Part shown: piece by piece, positions 17,479 to 25,298 of the stretch | Layout: every line of letters starts with the position of its first letter | Numbering within the stretch: the first letter of the stretch is position 1 | NCBI RefSeq assembly: GCF_012911865.1 | Contig: NZ_JAAXYH010000022.1 | Span: forward strand, 1 to 45,115 | DNA from: Shewanella salipaludis | GTDB lineage: Bacteria; Pseudomonadota; Gammaproteobacteria; Enterobacterales; Shewanellaceae | Length of the DNA stretch: 45,115 bases | Reading direction: 5' to 3' | Notes under the pieces: model-generated | What the model was told of the DNA's origin: nothing | What the model saw: only the letters and a program-made list of their open reading frames with translations | The model's database searches: none | Translations under genes and position numbers: made by a program

Positions 17479-17555
17479 TCCGCGTCCCACCCTTGTGGGA
17501 TATAGATTTTTCACACCTTATCGTTGAGTTTGATTCAACTGACTCGGAGCTATAC

Positions 17556-17930
17556 ATGGCAACTGTAAACCAGTTGGTACGTAAGCCACGCTCGCCAAAA
17601 GTCGAAAAGACTAATGTGCCAGCGTTGAATGCGTGCCCGCAAAAGCGTGGTGTTTGTACACGTGTGTACACAACTACCCCTAAAAAACCTAACTCTGCAC
17701 TACGTAAAGTAGCTCGTGTGCGCCTGACCAACGGTTTCGAAGTAACTTCGTACATCGGCGGTGAAGGTCACAACCTGCAGGAACACAGTGTAATCCTCAT
17801 CCGTGGTGGTCGTGTTAAAGACTTACCAGGTGTGCGTTATCACACTGTTCGTGGCGCACTGGACTGTGCCGGCGTGACTACACGTCGCCAAGGTCGTTCT
17901 AAGTACGGTGCTAAGCGTCCTAAGTCTTAA
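17556..17930 (+). CDS. rpsL: 30S ribosomal protein S12
   Basis: S12 sits at the decoding centre and controls translational accuracy. ATG 17556 (MATVNQLVRKPRS) follows CGGAG and gives 124 residues, the E. coli length; a longer open frame from 17493 is not conserved. Lys43 and Lys88 (Met-counted; in TTTPKKPNS and GGRVKDLPG) are present, the streptomycin-sensitive state. Asp89 is the residue methylthiolated by RimO in E. coli. It is the first gene of the str operon. Confidence 0.98.
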   Translation: MATVNQLVRKPRSPKVEKTNVPALNACPQKRGVCTRVYTTTPKKPNSALRKVARVRLTNGFEVTSYIGGEGHNLQEHSVILIRGGRVKDLPGVRYHTVRGALDCAGVTTRRQGRSKYGAKRPKS

Positions 17931-18011
17931 CGTATCCGTTAAGTAAGGCCAAGCTAGTTTTATTTTGAGAATTCCAGTTTTGGAAGTCCCTGAAGCATAC
18001 GGAGAATTGTT
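17931..18011 (+). promoter_or_regulatory. rpsL-rpsG intercistronic region, candidate S7 site
   Basis: In E. coli S7 represses the str operon by binding this intercistronic region. Here 81 bases contain a hairpin TTCCA/TGGAA (17972-17976 with 17981-17985, loop GTTT) before the rpsG GGAG (18001-18004). Assignment is by position only. Confidence 0.35.
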
Positions 18012-18482
18012 ATGCCAAGACGTCGCGTTGTAGGACAACGTAAAATCCTACCTGATCCAAAGTTTCACAGTGAGTTGCTGGCTAAGTTCATCAACGTCAT
18101 TATGCAGGACGGCAAAAAGTCGACTGCAGAAAAAATTATCTACAAGGCATTAGATGTTGTCGCTGAAAAGAAAAGCGAAGCACATCTGACTATCCTTGAA
18201 GCAGCCCTGGACAACGTTCGCCCATCAGTCGAGGTTAAGTCTCGTCGCGTTGGTGGTTCTACGTACCAGGTACCATGTGAAGTTCGTCCTGTGCGTCGTA
18301 ACGCACTGGCGATGCGCTGGTTGGTTGAAGCTGCTCGTAAGCGTGGTGAAAAATCTATGGCTTTACGTCTGGCAGGTGAAATGCTGGATGCGTCTGAAAA
18401 CAAAGGTACTGCTGTTAAGAAGCGTGAAGACGTGCATCGCATGGCTGAAGCTAACAAAGCCTTTGCTCATTACCGCTGGTAA
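18012..18482 (+). CDS. rpsG: 30S ribosomal protein S7
   Basis: S7 nucleates assembly of the 30S head and contacts E-site tRNA; in E. coli it is also the repressor of this operon. The 156-residue product begins MPRRRVVGQRKILPDPKF and contains the conserved RRVGGSTYQVP (about 77-87) and RWLVEAARKRGEKSM segments. It has the common 156-residue length, without the C-terminal extension of the E. coli K-12 protein. GGAG lies 7 bases before the ATG. Confidence 0.98.
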   Translation: MPRRRVVGQRKILPDPKFHSELLAKFINVIMQDGKKSTAEKIIYKALDVVAEKKSEAHLTILEAALDNVRPSVEVKSRRVGGSTYQVPCEVRPVRRNALAMRWLVEAARKRGEKSMALRLAGEMLDASENKGTAVKKREDVHRMAEANKAFAHYRW

Positions 18483-18486
18483 TTTG

Positions 18487-18540
18487 ATGGTGTGGGTTTA
18501 GGCCCACACCATTGTTGATATTGCTAAGACTCCCGTCTTA
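18487..18540 (+). other. Two hairpins between rpsG and fusA
   Basis: A perfect 10-bp stem (ATGGTGTGGG 18487-18496 with CCCACACCAT 18503-18512, 6-base loop) and a 6-bp stem (TAAGAC 18525-18530 with GTCTTA 18535-18540, loop TCCC). Neither has a T-run, so neither looks like a terminator. The second ends just before the fusA GAGAGGG ribosome-binding site. Confidence 0.7.
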
Positions 18541-18557
18541 GTCGAGAGGGTATAATC

Positions 18558-20654
18558 GTGGCTCGTACAACCCCAATTGAGCGTTATCGTAATATCGGTA
18601 TCTGTGCTCATGTTGACGCAGGCAAAACCACAACAACGGAACGTGTTCTGTTCTATACCGGTCTGTCTCATAAAATCGGTGAAGTGCATGACGGCGCCGC
18701 TACTACCGACTGGATGGTACAGGAGCAAGAGCGTGGTATTACTATCACCTCGGCTGCAGTAACTACCTTCTGGCATGGTATGGATGCCCAGTTTGCGCAA
18801 CACAGGATCAATATCATCGATACCCCTGGTCACGTTGACTTCACTATTGAAGTCGAACGTTCTTTGCGTGTGCTCGATGGTGCGGTAGTCGTTTTTTGTG
18901 GTTCATCCGGTGTTGAACCCCAATCTGAAACGGTATGGCGCCAAGCTGACAAATACCACGTTCCACGCATGGTATTCGTCAACAAGATGGACCGCGCAGG
19001 TGCAGACTTTGAACGCGTAGTGAACCAGATCCGTACCCGCCTGGGAGCGACTTGTGTACCTATTCAATTGAATATCGGGGCAGAAGAACACTTCAGAGGC
19101 GTGGTCGATTTGATTAAGATGAAAGCCATCAACTGGACCGAAGCGGACCAGGGGATGACCTTCACTTATGAAGAGATTCCTGCAGATTTAGCGGACAAAG
19201 CCGCCGAGATGCATGAGTATCTGCTTGAAGCTGCCGCCGAGGCCTCCGAAGAGCTGATGGATAAATACCTTGAAGAAGGTACTCTGTCGGAAGAAGAGAT
19301 CAAGAAGGCGCTGCGTCAACGTACCATAAATAACGAAATCGTGCTGGCAACCTGTGGTTCTGCATTCAAGAACAAGGGTGTGCAGGCGGTTCTCGATGCT
19401 GTGATTGAATACTTGCCCGCTCCTATCGACGTGCCCGCGATTAAGGGTATCGATGAGAATGAGCAGGAAGTCGAATGTCACGCAGATGACAATGAGCCGT
19501 TTGCGGCATTGGCATTTAAGATTGCAACCGACCCATTCGTCGGTACTCTGACCTTTATCCGCGTCTATTCGGGCGTACTTGAGTCAGGTTCAGGGGTTTA
19601 CAACTCTGTTAAACAGAAGCGTGAACGTATCGGTCGTATCGTGCAGATGCACGCTAATGACAGAACCGAACTGAAAGAGGTGCGTGCCGGAGATATTGCC
19701 GCCGCTATCGGTCTGAAAGATGTAACTACGGGTGACACTCTTTGCGACAATGATCACCGAGTGATCTTGGAGCGGATGGAGTTCCCTGAACCAGTGATTA
19801 CCATTGCCGTCGAGCCTAAGTCGAAAGCCGATCAGGATAAGATGGGGATTGCCCTGCAGAAACTTGCTGCAGAAGATCCTTCTTTCCGGGTTGAGACCGA
19901 CGAAGAATCGGGTCAGACACTGATTTCCGGTATGGGTGAACTACACTTAGACATTATCGTCGACCGTATGCGTCGCGAATTTAGTGTCGAGTGTAACGTA
20001 GGTAAACCTCAGGTAGCCTACCGTGAAACCATACGTGAATCTGTGGAAGTTGAAGGTAAGTTCGTTCGCCAATCCGGTGGCCGTGGACAATTCGGTCATG
20101 TTTGGTTAAAACTGGAGCCTCGCGAAGAGGGCGCCGGTTACGAATTTGTCAATGAAATCGTTGGCGGTGTCGTTCCTCGCGAATACATCCCGGCGGTTGA
20201 CAAAGGTATCCAGGAACAGATGAAAAACGGCGTGCTCGCCGGTTTCCCTGTGCTGGACGTGAAGGTCACTCTGTTCGATGGTTCATATCATGATGTGGAC
20301 TCGAATGAAATGGCGTTCAAAATTGCAGGTTCTATGGGCTTCAAAAAGGGTGCGTTACTCGCTAACCCTGCGTTGCTCGAACCTTGCATGAAAGTAGAGG
20401 TAACTACCCCTGAAGACTATATGGGTGACGTGGTTGGTGATTTGAACCGTCGTCGTGGTCTGATAGAAGGTATGGATGATGGCATCGGTGGTATCAAGCT
20501 GGTCCATGCGGTAGTGCCCCTGTCTGAAATGTTTGGTTATGCAACTGATTTGCGTTCTGCAACCCAGGGGCGTGCTTCATACTCCATGGAGTTTTTGAAG
20601 TACTCTGATGCACCGCAAAACATTGCGAAAGCGATTATTGAATCTCGTAGCTAA
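18558..20654 (+). CDS. fusA: Elongation factor G
   Basis: EF-G drives mRNA-tRNA translocation and, with RRF, ribosome recycling. The 698-residue product (E. coli 704) starts at GTG 18558 after GAGAGGG, with GTPase motifs AHVDAGKTTT (about 17-26), DTPGH (about 89-93) and NKMDR (about 143-147), then domains II-V ending near SMEFLKYSDAPQNIA. It is the canonical translocase and not the FusB/EF-G2 paralogue, judging by its place in the str operon. tufA follows after 71 bases. Confidence 0.98.
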   Translation: MARTTPIERYRNIGICAHVDAGKTTTTERVLFYTGLSHKIGEVHDGAATTDWMVQEQERGITITSAAVTTFWHGMDAQFAQHRINIIDTPGHVDFTIEVERSLRVLDGAVVVFCGSSGVEPQSETVWRQADKYHVPRMVFVNKMDRAGADFERVVNQIRTRLGATCVPIQLNIGAEEHFRGVVDLIKMKAINWTEADQGMTFTYEEIPADLADKAAEMHEYLLEAAAEASEELMDKYLEEGTLSEEEIKKALRQRTINNEIVLATCGSAFKNKGVQAVLDAVIEYLPAPIDVPAIKGIDENEQEVECHADDNEPFAALAFKIATDPFVGTLTFIRVYSGVLESGSGVYNSVKQKRERIGRIVQMHANDRTELKEVRAGDIAAAIGLKDVTTGDTLCDNDHRVILERMEFPEPVITIAVEPKSKADQDKMGIALQKLAAEDPSFRVETDEESGQTLISGMGELHLDIIVDRMRREFSVECNVGKPQVAYRETIRESVEVEGKFVRQSGGRGQFGHVWLKLEPREEGAGYEFVNEIVGGVVPREYIPAVDKGIQEQMKNGVLAGFPVLDVKVTLFDGSYHDVDSNEMAFKIAGSMGFKKGALLANPALLEPCMKVEVTTPEDYMGDVVGDLNRRRGLIEGMDDGIGGIKLVHAVVPLSEMFGYATDLRSATQGRASYSMEFLKYSDAPQNIAKAIIESRS

Positions 20655-20681
20655 TTTCCAGTTACGGCATAAATGTTATAT

Positions 20682-20701
20682 AGTCCGATTTCGGTCGGAC
20701 T
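20682..20701 (+). other. fusA-tufA intergenic hairpin
   Basis: AGTCCGA (20682-20688) pairs with TCGGACT (20695-20701) over a 6-base loop. No T-run follows. The tufA ribosome-binding site (AAAGGAA) is 10 bases downstream. Confidence 0.6.
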
Positions 20702-20725
20702 CTTCTGAAAAGAAAGGAATATATC

Positions 20726-21910
20726 GTGGCAAAAGCTAAATTTGAACGTAATAAGCCTCACGTAAACGTGGGCACCATCGGTCACGTTGACCATGGTAAA
20801 ACCACTCTGACTGCTGCTATCTCTGCAGTTCTGGCTAAGACTTATGGTGGCGAAGTGAAAAACTTTGCTCAAATCGATAACGCTCCAGAAGAGCGTGAGC
20901 GCGGTATTACCATCAATACCTCTCACATCGAATATGATACACCTTCACGTCACTACGCCCACGTAGACTGCCCAGGCCATGCTGACTATGTTAAAAACAT
21001 GATCACCGGTGCTGCCCAGATGGACGGCGCAATCCTGGTTGTTGCTTCTACAGACGGCCCAATGCCACAGACTCGTGAGCACATCCTGCTTTCTCGTCAG
21101 GTTGGTGTACCTTTCATCATCGTGTTCATGAACAAGTGTGACATGGTTGATGACGAAGAGCTGCTGGAACTGGTTGAAATGGAAGTTCGTGAACTTCTGT
21201 CAGAGTACGATTTCCCAGGTGATGACTTACCAGTCATCCAAGGTTCTGCTCTGAAAGCGCTGGAAGGCGAGCCAGAGTGGGAAGCTAAGATCATCGAACT
21301 GGCAGAAGCCCTGGATACTTATATCCCAGAGCCAGAGCGTGACATCGATAAGCCATTCCTGCTGCCAATCGAAGACGTATTCTCAATTTCAGGCCGTGGT
21401 ACAGTAGTGACCGGTCGTGTTGAGCGCGGTATCGTTAAAGTAGGTGACGAAGTTGAAATCGTTGGTATTCGTGATACCACCAAGACAACTTGTACCGGCG
21501 TAGAAATGTTCCGTAAGCTGCTTGACGAAGGTCGTGCCGGTGAGAACTGTGGTGTTCTGTTGCGTGGTACTAAGCGTGATGACGTAGAACGTGGTCAAGT
21601 ACTGGCCAAGCCAGGTTCAATCAACCCACACACCACTTTTGAATCAGAAGTTTACGTTCTGTCAAAAGAAGAAGGTGGCCGTCATACGCCATTCTTCAAA
21701 GGCTACCGTCCACAGTTCTACTTCCGTACAACTGACGTAACAGGTACTATCGAACTGCCAGAAGGCGTAGAGATGGTAATGCCAGGCGACAACATCAAGA
21801 TGGTTGTTACCCTGATCTGCCCAATCGCGATGGACGAAGGTTTACGCTTCGCCATCCGTGAAGGTGGCCGTACAGTTGGTGCTGGTGTAGTAGCAAACAT
21901 CGTAGCTTAA
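20726..21910 (+). CDS. tufA: Elongation factor Tu (second copy, str operon)
   Basis: Second EF-Tu gene, 394 residues, with the same GHVDHGKT, DCPGH and NKCD motifs. It is the last gene of the str operon, the usual place of tufA. It starts with GTG after AAAGGAA, whereas the copy at 3966 uses ATG. Protein differences from that copy are Ile for Leu near 179 and Thr for Ser near 253. Near-identity of the DNA continues about 45 bases past the stop codon through the terminator, but stops abruptly at the start codon, which fits ongoing gene conversion between the copies. Confidence 0.98.
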   Translation: MAKAKFERNKPHVNVGTIGHVDHGKTTLTAAISAVLAKTYGGEVKNFAQIDNAPEERERGITINTSHIEYDTPSRHYAHVDCPGHADYVKNMITGAAQMDGAILVVASTDGPMPQTREHILLSRQVGVPFIIVFMNKCDMVDDEELLELVEMEVRELLSEYDFPGDDLPVIQGSALKALEGEPEWEAKIIELAEALDTYIPEPERDIDKPFLLPIEDVFSISGRGTVVTGRVERGIVKVGDEVEIVGIRDTTKTTCTGVEMFRKLLDEGRAGENCGVLLRGTKRDDVERGQVLAKPGSINPHTTFESEVYVLSKEEGGRHTPFFKGYRPQFYFRTTDVTGTIELPEGVEMVMPGDNIKMVVTLICPIAMDEGLRFAIREGGRTVGAGVVANIVA

Positions 21911-21930
21911 TCGTCAGATTGAGTGATTGA

Positions 21931-21957
21931 AAAAGGAAGCCTCGGCTTCCTTTTTTT
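21931..21957 (+). terminator. Intrinsic terminator after tufA
   Basis: A 10-bp stem AAAAGGAAGC/GCTTCCTTTT with loop CTCG, then T7 in all. It differs from the tufB terminator by one base in the loop. Confidence 0.92.
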
Positions 21958-21966
21958 ATTTTGGGC

Positions 21967-21995
21967 TTGGCGTGGCAGGCAAATATCTGTAGAAT
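21967..21995 (+). promoter_or_regulatory. Candidate upstream promoter (P1) of the S10 operon
   Basis: TTGGCG (21967-21972), 17 bases, TAGAAT (21990-21995). It lies 10 bases after the tufA terminator and about 75 bases upstream of the stronger promoter. Confidence 0.5.
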
Positions 21996-22045
21996 GCTGG
22001 CCACTTTAGGTAACCAGTCACTTTGCTGACTATTTACTCAGTGGG

Positions 22046-22074
22046 CTTGATCTCGCGCTAGAGATCTGTATAAT
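22046..22074 (+). promoter_or_regulatory. Main promoter (P2) of the S10 operon
   Basis: A consensus TATAAT (22069-22074) with -35 CTTGAT (22046-22051, spacer 17) or TTGATC (22047-22052, spacer 16), then the GC-rich GGCCCCCTCG discriminator. This gives a leader of about 165 bases before rpsJ, close to the length of the E. coli S10 leader. Confidence 0.8.
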
Positions 22075-22081
22075 GGCCCCC

Positions 22082-22219
22082 TCGTCGACCTAGGTTGACG
22101 AATATAAATGATTAGTCGCTTAAGTTAATCATTATCACAGCGACTCCGATTGGGAGTCGAACGGTTAAATCATCTCGCTCTGCTTTTCCAATAGGGAAGA
22201 AGCTAGAGGGTGATTTTTT
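22082..22219 (+). promoter_or_regulatory. S10 operon leader with L4-type attenuator
   Basis: Four successive hairpins: 22082-22101 (9 bp, one G-T), 22107-22133 (perfect 8 bp, AATGATTA/TAATCATT), 22141-22159 (CGACTCC/GGAGTCG), and a long imperfect one, 22167-22219 (AAATCA/TGATTT outer helix, CTCT/AGAG and GCTT/AAGC inner helices), ending in T6. In E. coli free L4 binds the penultimate leader hairpins and causes termination at the last one; the arrangement here fits that mechanism. The L4 contact nucleotides are not identified. Confidence 0.7.
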
Positions 22220-22246
22220 ATGTGTCCATTTTAGGAGCTCTGGTCA

Positions 22247-22558
22247 ATGCAGAACCAAAGAATCCGTATCCGCTTAAAAGGATTTGATCATCGTTTGATT
22301 GATCAGTCTACTGCGGAAATCGTTGAAACTGCTAAGCGTACAGGCGCTCAGGTACGTGGTCCAATTCCACTGCCTACGCGCAAAGAGCGTTATACCGTTT
22401 TGATCTCTCCGCACGTTAATAAAGATGCTCGTGACCAGTACGAAATTCGTACTCACAAGCGCCTGGTTGACATCGTAGAGCCAACTGAAAAGACTGTAGA
22501 CGCTCTGATGCGTTTAGATCTTGCGGCTGGTGTCGACGTACAGATTAGCTTGGGTTAA
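22247..22558 (+). CDS. rpsJ: 30S ribosomal protein S10 (NusE)
   Basis: S10 is a 30S head protein and, as NusE, pairs with NusB on boxA RNA in rRNA antitermination and with NusG in transcription-translation coupling. The 103-residue product equals the E. coli length (MQNQRIRIRLKGFDHRLID) and has the conserved TRKERYTVLISPHVNKDARDQ loop region split near residues 45-65. AGGAG at 22233-22237 lies 9 bases before the ATG. First gene of the S10 operon. Confidence 0.98.
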   Translation: MQNQRIRIRLKGFDHRLIDQSTAEIVETAKRTGAQVRGPIPLPTRKERYTVLISPHVNKDARDQYEIRTHKRLVDIVEPTEKTVDALMRLDLAAGVDVQISLG

Positions 22559-22585
22559 TTGAGATCCTTAGAAGAGGTTTGAGAG

Positions 22586-23224
22586 ATGGCTATCGGTCTT
22601 ATTGGTCGTAAAGTTGGTATGACTCGCATCTTCACTGAAGATGGTGTTTCAATACCTGTAACAGTAATTGAAGTTGCTGGCAACCGTGTTACCCAAGTGA
22701 AAACTTTGGAAACTGACGGCTACCGCGCACTTCAAGTTACTACTGGTACCAAAAAAGCCAATCGCATCACTAAGCCAGAAGCAGGTCACTTTGCCAAGGG
22801 CGGCGTAGAAGCCGGTCGTGGTTTGTGGGAAATGCGTTTGGTAGACGGTGAAGGCGAGGGCATTGAAGTTGGTGCTGAGCTGAATGTTGATATCTTCGCT
22901 GATGTAGCGAAAGTTGATGTTACTGGTCAGTCTAAAGGTAAGGGCTTCCAAGGCGGCGTTAAGCGTTGGAACTTCCGTACTCAAGACATGACTCACGGTA
23001 ACTCATTGGCGCACCGCTCGAATGGTTCTATCGGTCAGAACCAAACGCCAGGTCGCGTATTCAAAGGCAAGAAAATGTCAGGCCACATGGGTGCCGAGCG
23101 TGTTACTACTCAAAATCTGGACGTTGTACGTGTAGATGTTGAACGTAACCTGCTACTGGTTAAAGGTGCTGTTCCGGGCGCAACTAATGGCGACCTGATC
23201 ATCAAGCCTGCAGTTAAAGCTTAA
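22586..23224 (+). CDS. rplC: 50S ribosomal protein L3
   Basis: L3 is an early-assembly protein that reaches to the peptidyl transferase centre. The 212-residue product (E. coli 209) begins MAIGLIGRKVGMTRIF, the universal L3 start, and contains the signature FKGKKMSGHMGAERVT near 160-175 and the NQTPGRVF segment whose Gln is methylated by PrmB in E. coli. rplD follows after 17 bases. Confidence 0.98.
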   Translation: MAIGLIGRKVGMTRIFTEDGVSIPVTVIEVAGNRVTQVKTLETDGYRALQVTTGTKKANRITKPEAGHFAKGGVEAGRGLWEMRLVDGEGEGIEVGAELNVDIFADVAKVDVTGQSKGKGFQGGVKRWNFRTQDMTHGNSLAHRSNGSIGQNQTPGRVFKGKKMSGHMGAERVTTQNLDVVRVDVERNLLLVKGAVPGATNGDLIIKPAVKA

Positions 23225-23241
23225 GGTCTGAGGAGATAGTA

Positions 23242-23847
23242 ATGGAATTGGTATTGAAAGACGCGCAAAGCGCTCTTGAAGTTTCCGAAACTACCTTCGG
23301 CCGTGACTTTAACGAGGCACTGGTTCATCAGGTAGTTGTAGCTTACGCTGCAAACGCGCGTCAAGGCACTCGTGGCCAAAAGACACGTGCGGAAGTAACT
23401 GGCTCAGGCAAAAAGCCTTGGCGCCAGAAAGGCACTGGCCGTGCTCGTGCCGGTAGTGTTAAAGGCCCAATCTGGCGTGGCGGTGGCGTAACTTTCGCTG
23501 CTAAAACTCAAGATCACAGCCAAAAAGTTAACAAAAAGATGTACCGCGGCGCGCTGAAAAGCATTCTGTCTGAATTGGTACGTCAAGAGCGTCTGGTGGT
23601 TGTTGAATCATTCGGTGTTGAAGCTCCTAAAACTAAAGAGCTGAAAGCCAAACTGAAAGCAATGAACCTGGAAGATGTTCTGATTGTGACTTCAGAAGTT
23701 GACGAGAATTTATTCTTAGCAGCTCGCAACCTGTACAAGGTTGACGTTCGTGACGTAGCGGGTCTTGACCCAGTTAGTCTGATTGCGTTCAACACTGTCC
23801 TTGTTACTGCTGACGCAGTGAAGCAAATCGAGGAGATGCTAGCATGA
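23242..23847 (+). CDS. rplD: 50S ribosomal protein L4
   Basis: L4 lines the peptide exit tunnel and is the expected autogenous regulator of this operon. The 201-residue product equals the E. coli length and has the long tunnel loop GSGKKPWRQKGTGRARAGS (about 55-73), where macrolide-resistance changes occur; no such change is evident. Its stop codon overlaps the start of rplW (ATGA). Confidence 0.98.
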   Translation: MELVLKDAQSALEVSETTFGRDFNEALVHQVVVAYAANARQGTRGQKTRAEVTGSGKKPWRQKGTGRARAGSVKGPIWRGGGVTFAAKTQDHSQKVNKKMYRGALKSILSELVRQERLVVVESFGVEAPKTKELKAKLKAMNLEDVLIVTSEVDENLFLAARNLYKVDVRDVAGLDPVSLIAFNTVLVTADAVKQIEEMLA

Positions 23848-24149
23848 TGATCCGCGAAGAACGTTTGCTAAAAGTGATTCTGGCACCACATATCTCTGAA
23901 AAGAGCACTGTGAACGCTGAGAAGACCAACACTGTAGTTTTCCGCGTAGCTATCGATGCAACTAAAGCTGAAATTAAAGCTGCTGTTGCCAAGCTATTTG
24001 AAGTTGAAGTTGATTCAGTTCGCACTCTGGTTAACAAAGGCAAAACCAAGCGCACAGGTGGCCGTACCGGTCGTCGTAGCGATTGGAAAAAAGCTTATGT
24101 GACTCTGGCTGCTGGTGCTGACATCGATTTCGTCGGCGGCGCTGAGTAA
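23847..24149 (+). CDS. rplW: 50S ribosomal protein L23
   Basis: L23 lies at the tunnel exit and docks trigger factor, SRP and SecYEG. Two adjacent ATGs (23844, 23847) could start it. I chose the second, giving MIREERLLKVILAPHISEKS and 100 residues, the E. coli length; the first has slightly better spacing from GAGGAG (23830-23835) and would add one Met. The protein contains the GRTGRRSDWKKAYV segment near 70-83. Translation is probably coupled to rplD. Confidence 0.97.
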   Translation: MIREERLLKVILAPHISEKSTVNAEKTNTVVFRVAIDATKAEIKAAVAKLFEVEVDSVRTLVNKGKTKRTGGRTGRRSDWKKAYVTLAAGADIDFVGGAE

Positions 24150-24165
24150 GCAAAGGAGAATTATC

Positions 24166-24990
24166 ATGGCAGTTATTAAGTGTAAGCCAACCTCTCCAGG
24201 TCGTCGCCACGTAGTTAAAGTGGTGAACACTGACCTGCACAAGGGTAAACCTTTTGCTGGCCTGTTGGCGAAAAAATCTAAAAGTGGTGGCCGTAACAAT
24301 ACTGGCCGTATCACTGTACGCCACGTAGGTGGTGGACATAAGCAACATTACCGTCTGATCGACTTCAAACGCGATAAAGATGGTATCCCAGCAAAAATCG
24401 AGCGTCTGGAATATGATCCAAACCGTACTGCGCACATCGCGCTGGTACTGTACGCAGATGGTGAGCGTCGTTACATCCTTGCTGCCAAAGGCATGCAAGC
24501 TGGCGACAAGATCCAGTCTGGCGTAGATGCCGACATCAAAACTGGTAACGCTATGCCACTGCGCAACATACCTGTAGGTAGTGTTGTTCACGCCGTCGAA
24601 ATGAAGCCTGGTAAAGGTGCTCAGATCGCGCGTTCTGCGGGTGCTTACGTACAAGTTGTTGCTCGTGATGGCGCTTATGCCACTCTGCGTCTTCGCTCTG
24701 GCGAAATGCGTAAAGTGCCAGTAGATTGCCGCGCGACATTTGGTGAAGTTGGTAATGCCGAACACATGCTGCGCCAGTTAGGTAAAGCAGGTGCTAAGCG
24801 CTGGAGAGGCGTACGCCCAACAGTGCGTGGTGTTGCAATGAACCCGGTAGATCACCCACATGGTGGTGGTGAAGGCCGTACTTCTGGTGGTCGTCACCCA
24901 GTGACTCCATGGGGTGTGCCAACTAAGGGTTATAAGACTCGTAGTAACAAGCGCACTGACAAGTACATCGTACGTCGTCGTAATAAATAG
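24166..24990 (+). CDS. rplB: 50S ribosomal protein L2
   Basis: L2 is among the most conserved ribosomal proteins, needed for subunit joining and peptidyl transferase function. ATG 24166 (MAVIKCKPTSPGRRHVVKV) follows AAAGGAGAA and gives 274 residues (E. coli 273); the open frame extends upstream inside rplW without conservation. The PVDHPHGGGEGR motif with its functionally important His lies near 226-237, and the basic C-terminal tail is KYIVRRRNK. Confidence 0.98.
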   Translation: MAVIKCKPTSPGRRHVVKVVNTDLHKGKPFAGLLAKKSKSGGRNNTGRITVRHVGGGHKQHYRLIDFKRDKDGIPAKIERLEYDPNRTAHIALVLYADGERRYILAAKGMQAGDKIQSGVDADIKTGNAMPLRNIPVGSVVHAVEMKPGKGAQIARSAGAYVQVVARDGAYATLRLRSGEMRKVPVDCRATFGEVGNAEHMLRQLGKAGAKRWRGVRPTVRGVAMNPVDHPHGGGEGRTSGGRHPVTPWGVPTKGYKTRSNKRTDKYIVRRRNK

Positions 24991-25004
24991 TAAGAGGATT
25001 CGCC

Positions 25005-25283
25005 ATGCCACGTTCTCTCAAGAAAGGTCCCTTCATTGACCTGCACTTGCTGAAGAAGGTAGAGAAAGCGATGGAAGCGGGTGACAAGAAGCCTATTAAG
25101 ACTTGGTCACGTCGCTCTATGATCATTCCAAATATGATTGGTTTGACCATCGCTGTCCATAATGGTCGTCAGCACGTTCCTGTGTTCGTAACTGACGAAA
25201 TGATCGGCCACAAACTTGGTGAATTCTCACCAACTCGCACTTATCGCGGCCATGCTGCTGATAAGAAAGCGAAGAAGCGTTAA
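25005..25283 (+). CDS. rpsS: 30S ribosomal protein S19
   Basis: S19 binds 16S rRNA in the 30S head with S13 and contacts A-site tRNA. The 92-residue product equals the E. coli length, begins MPRSLKKGPFID and contains TWSRRSMIIPNMIGLTI (about 33-49) and the C-terminal EFSPTRTYRGHAADKKAKK. It is 14 bases after rplB, within the S10 operon. Confidence 0.98.
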   Translation: MPRSLKKGPFIDLHLLKKVEKAMEAGDKKPIKTWSRRSMIIPNMIGLTIAVHNGRQHVPVFVTDEMIGHKLGEFSPTRTYRGHAADKKAKKR

Positions 25284-25298
25284 TACGGGAGGAATAAG

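Noticed and set aside
17493..17555. N-terminal extension of S12 by 21 codons
   Set aside because: It would begin inside the 5' leader near the transcription start; ATG 17556 gives the exact family length.
18551..18556. TATAAT directly before the fusA GTG
   Set aside because: There is no -35 at the proper distance, and the start of transcription would fall inside fusA.
24031..24765. 244-codon open frame antisense to rplW-rplB
   Set aside because: It spans two essential genes on the opposite strand and has no recognisable protein features.
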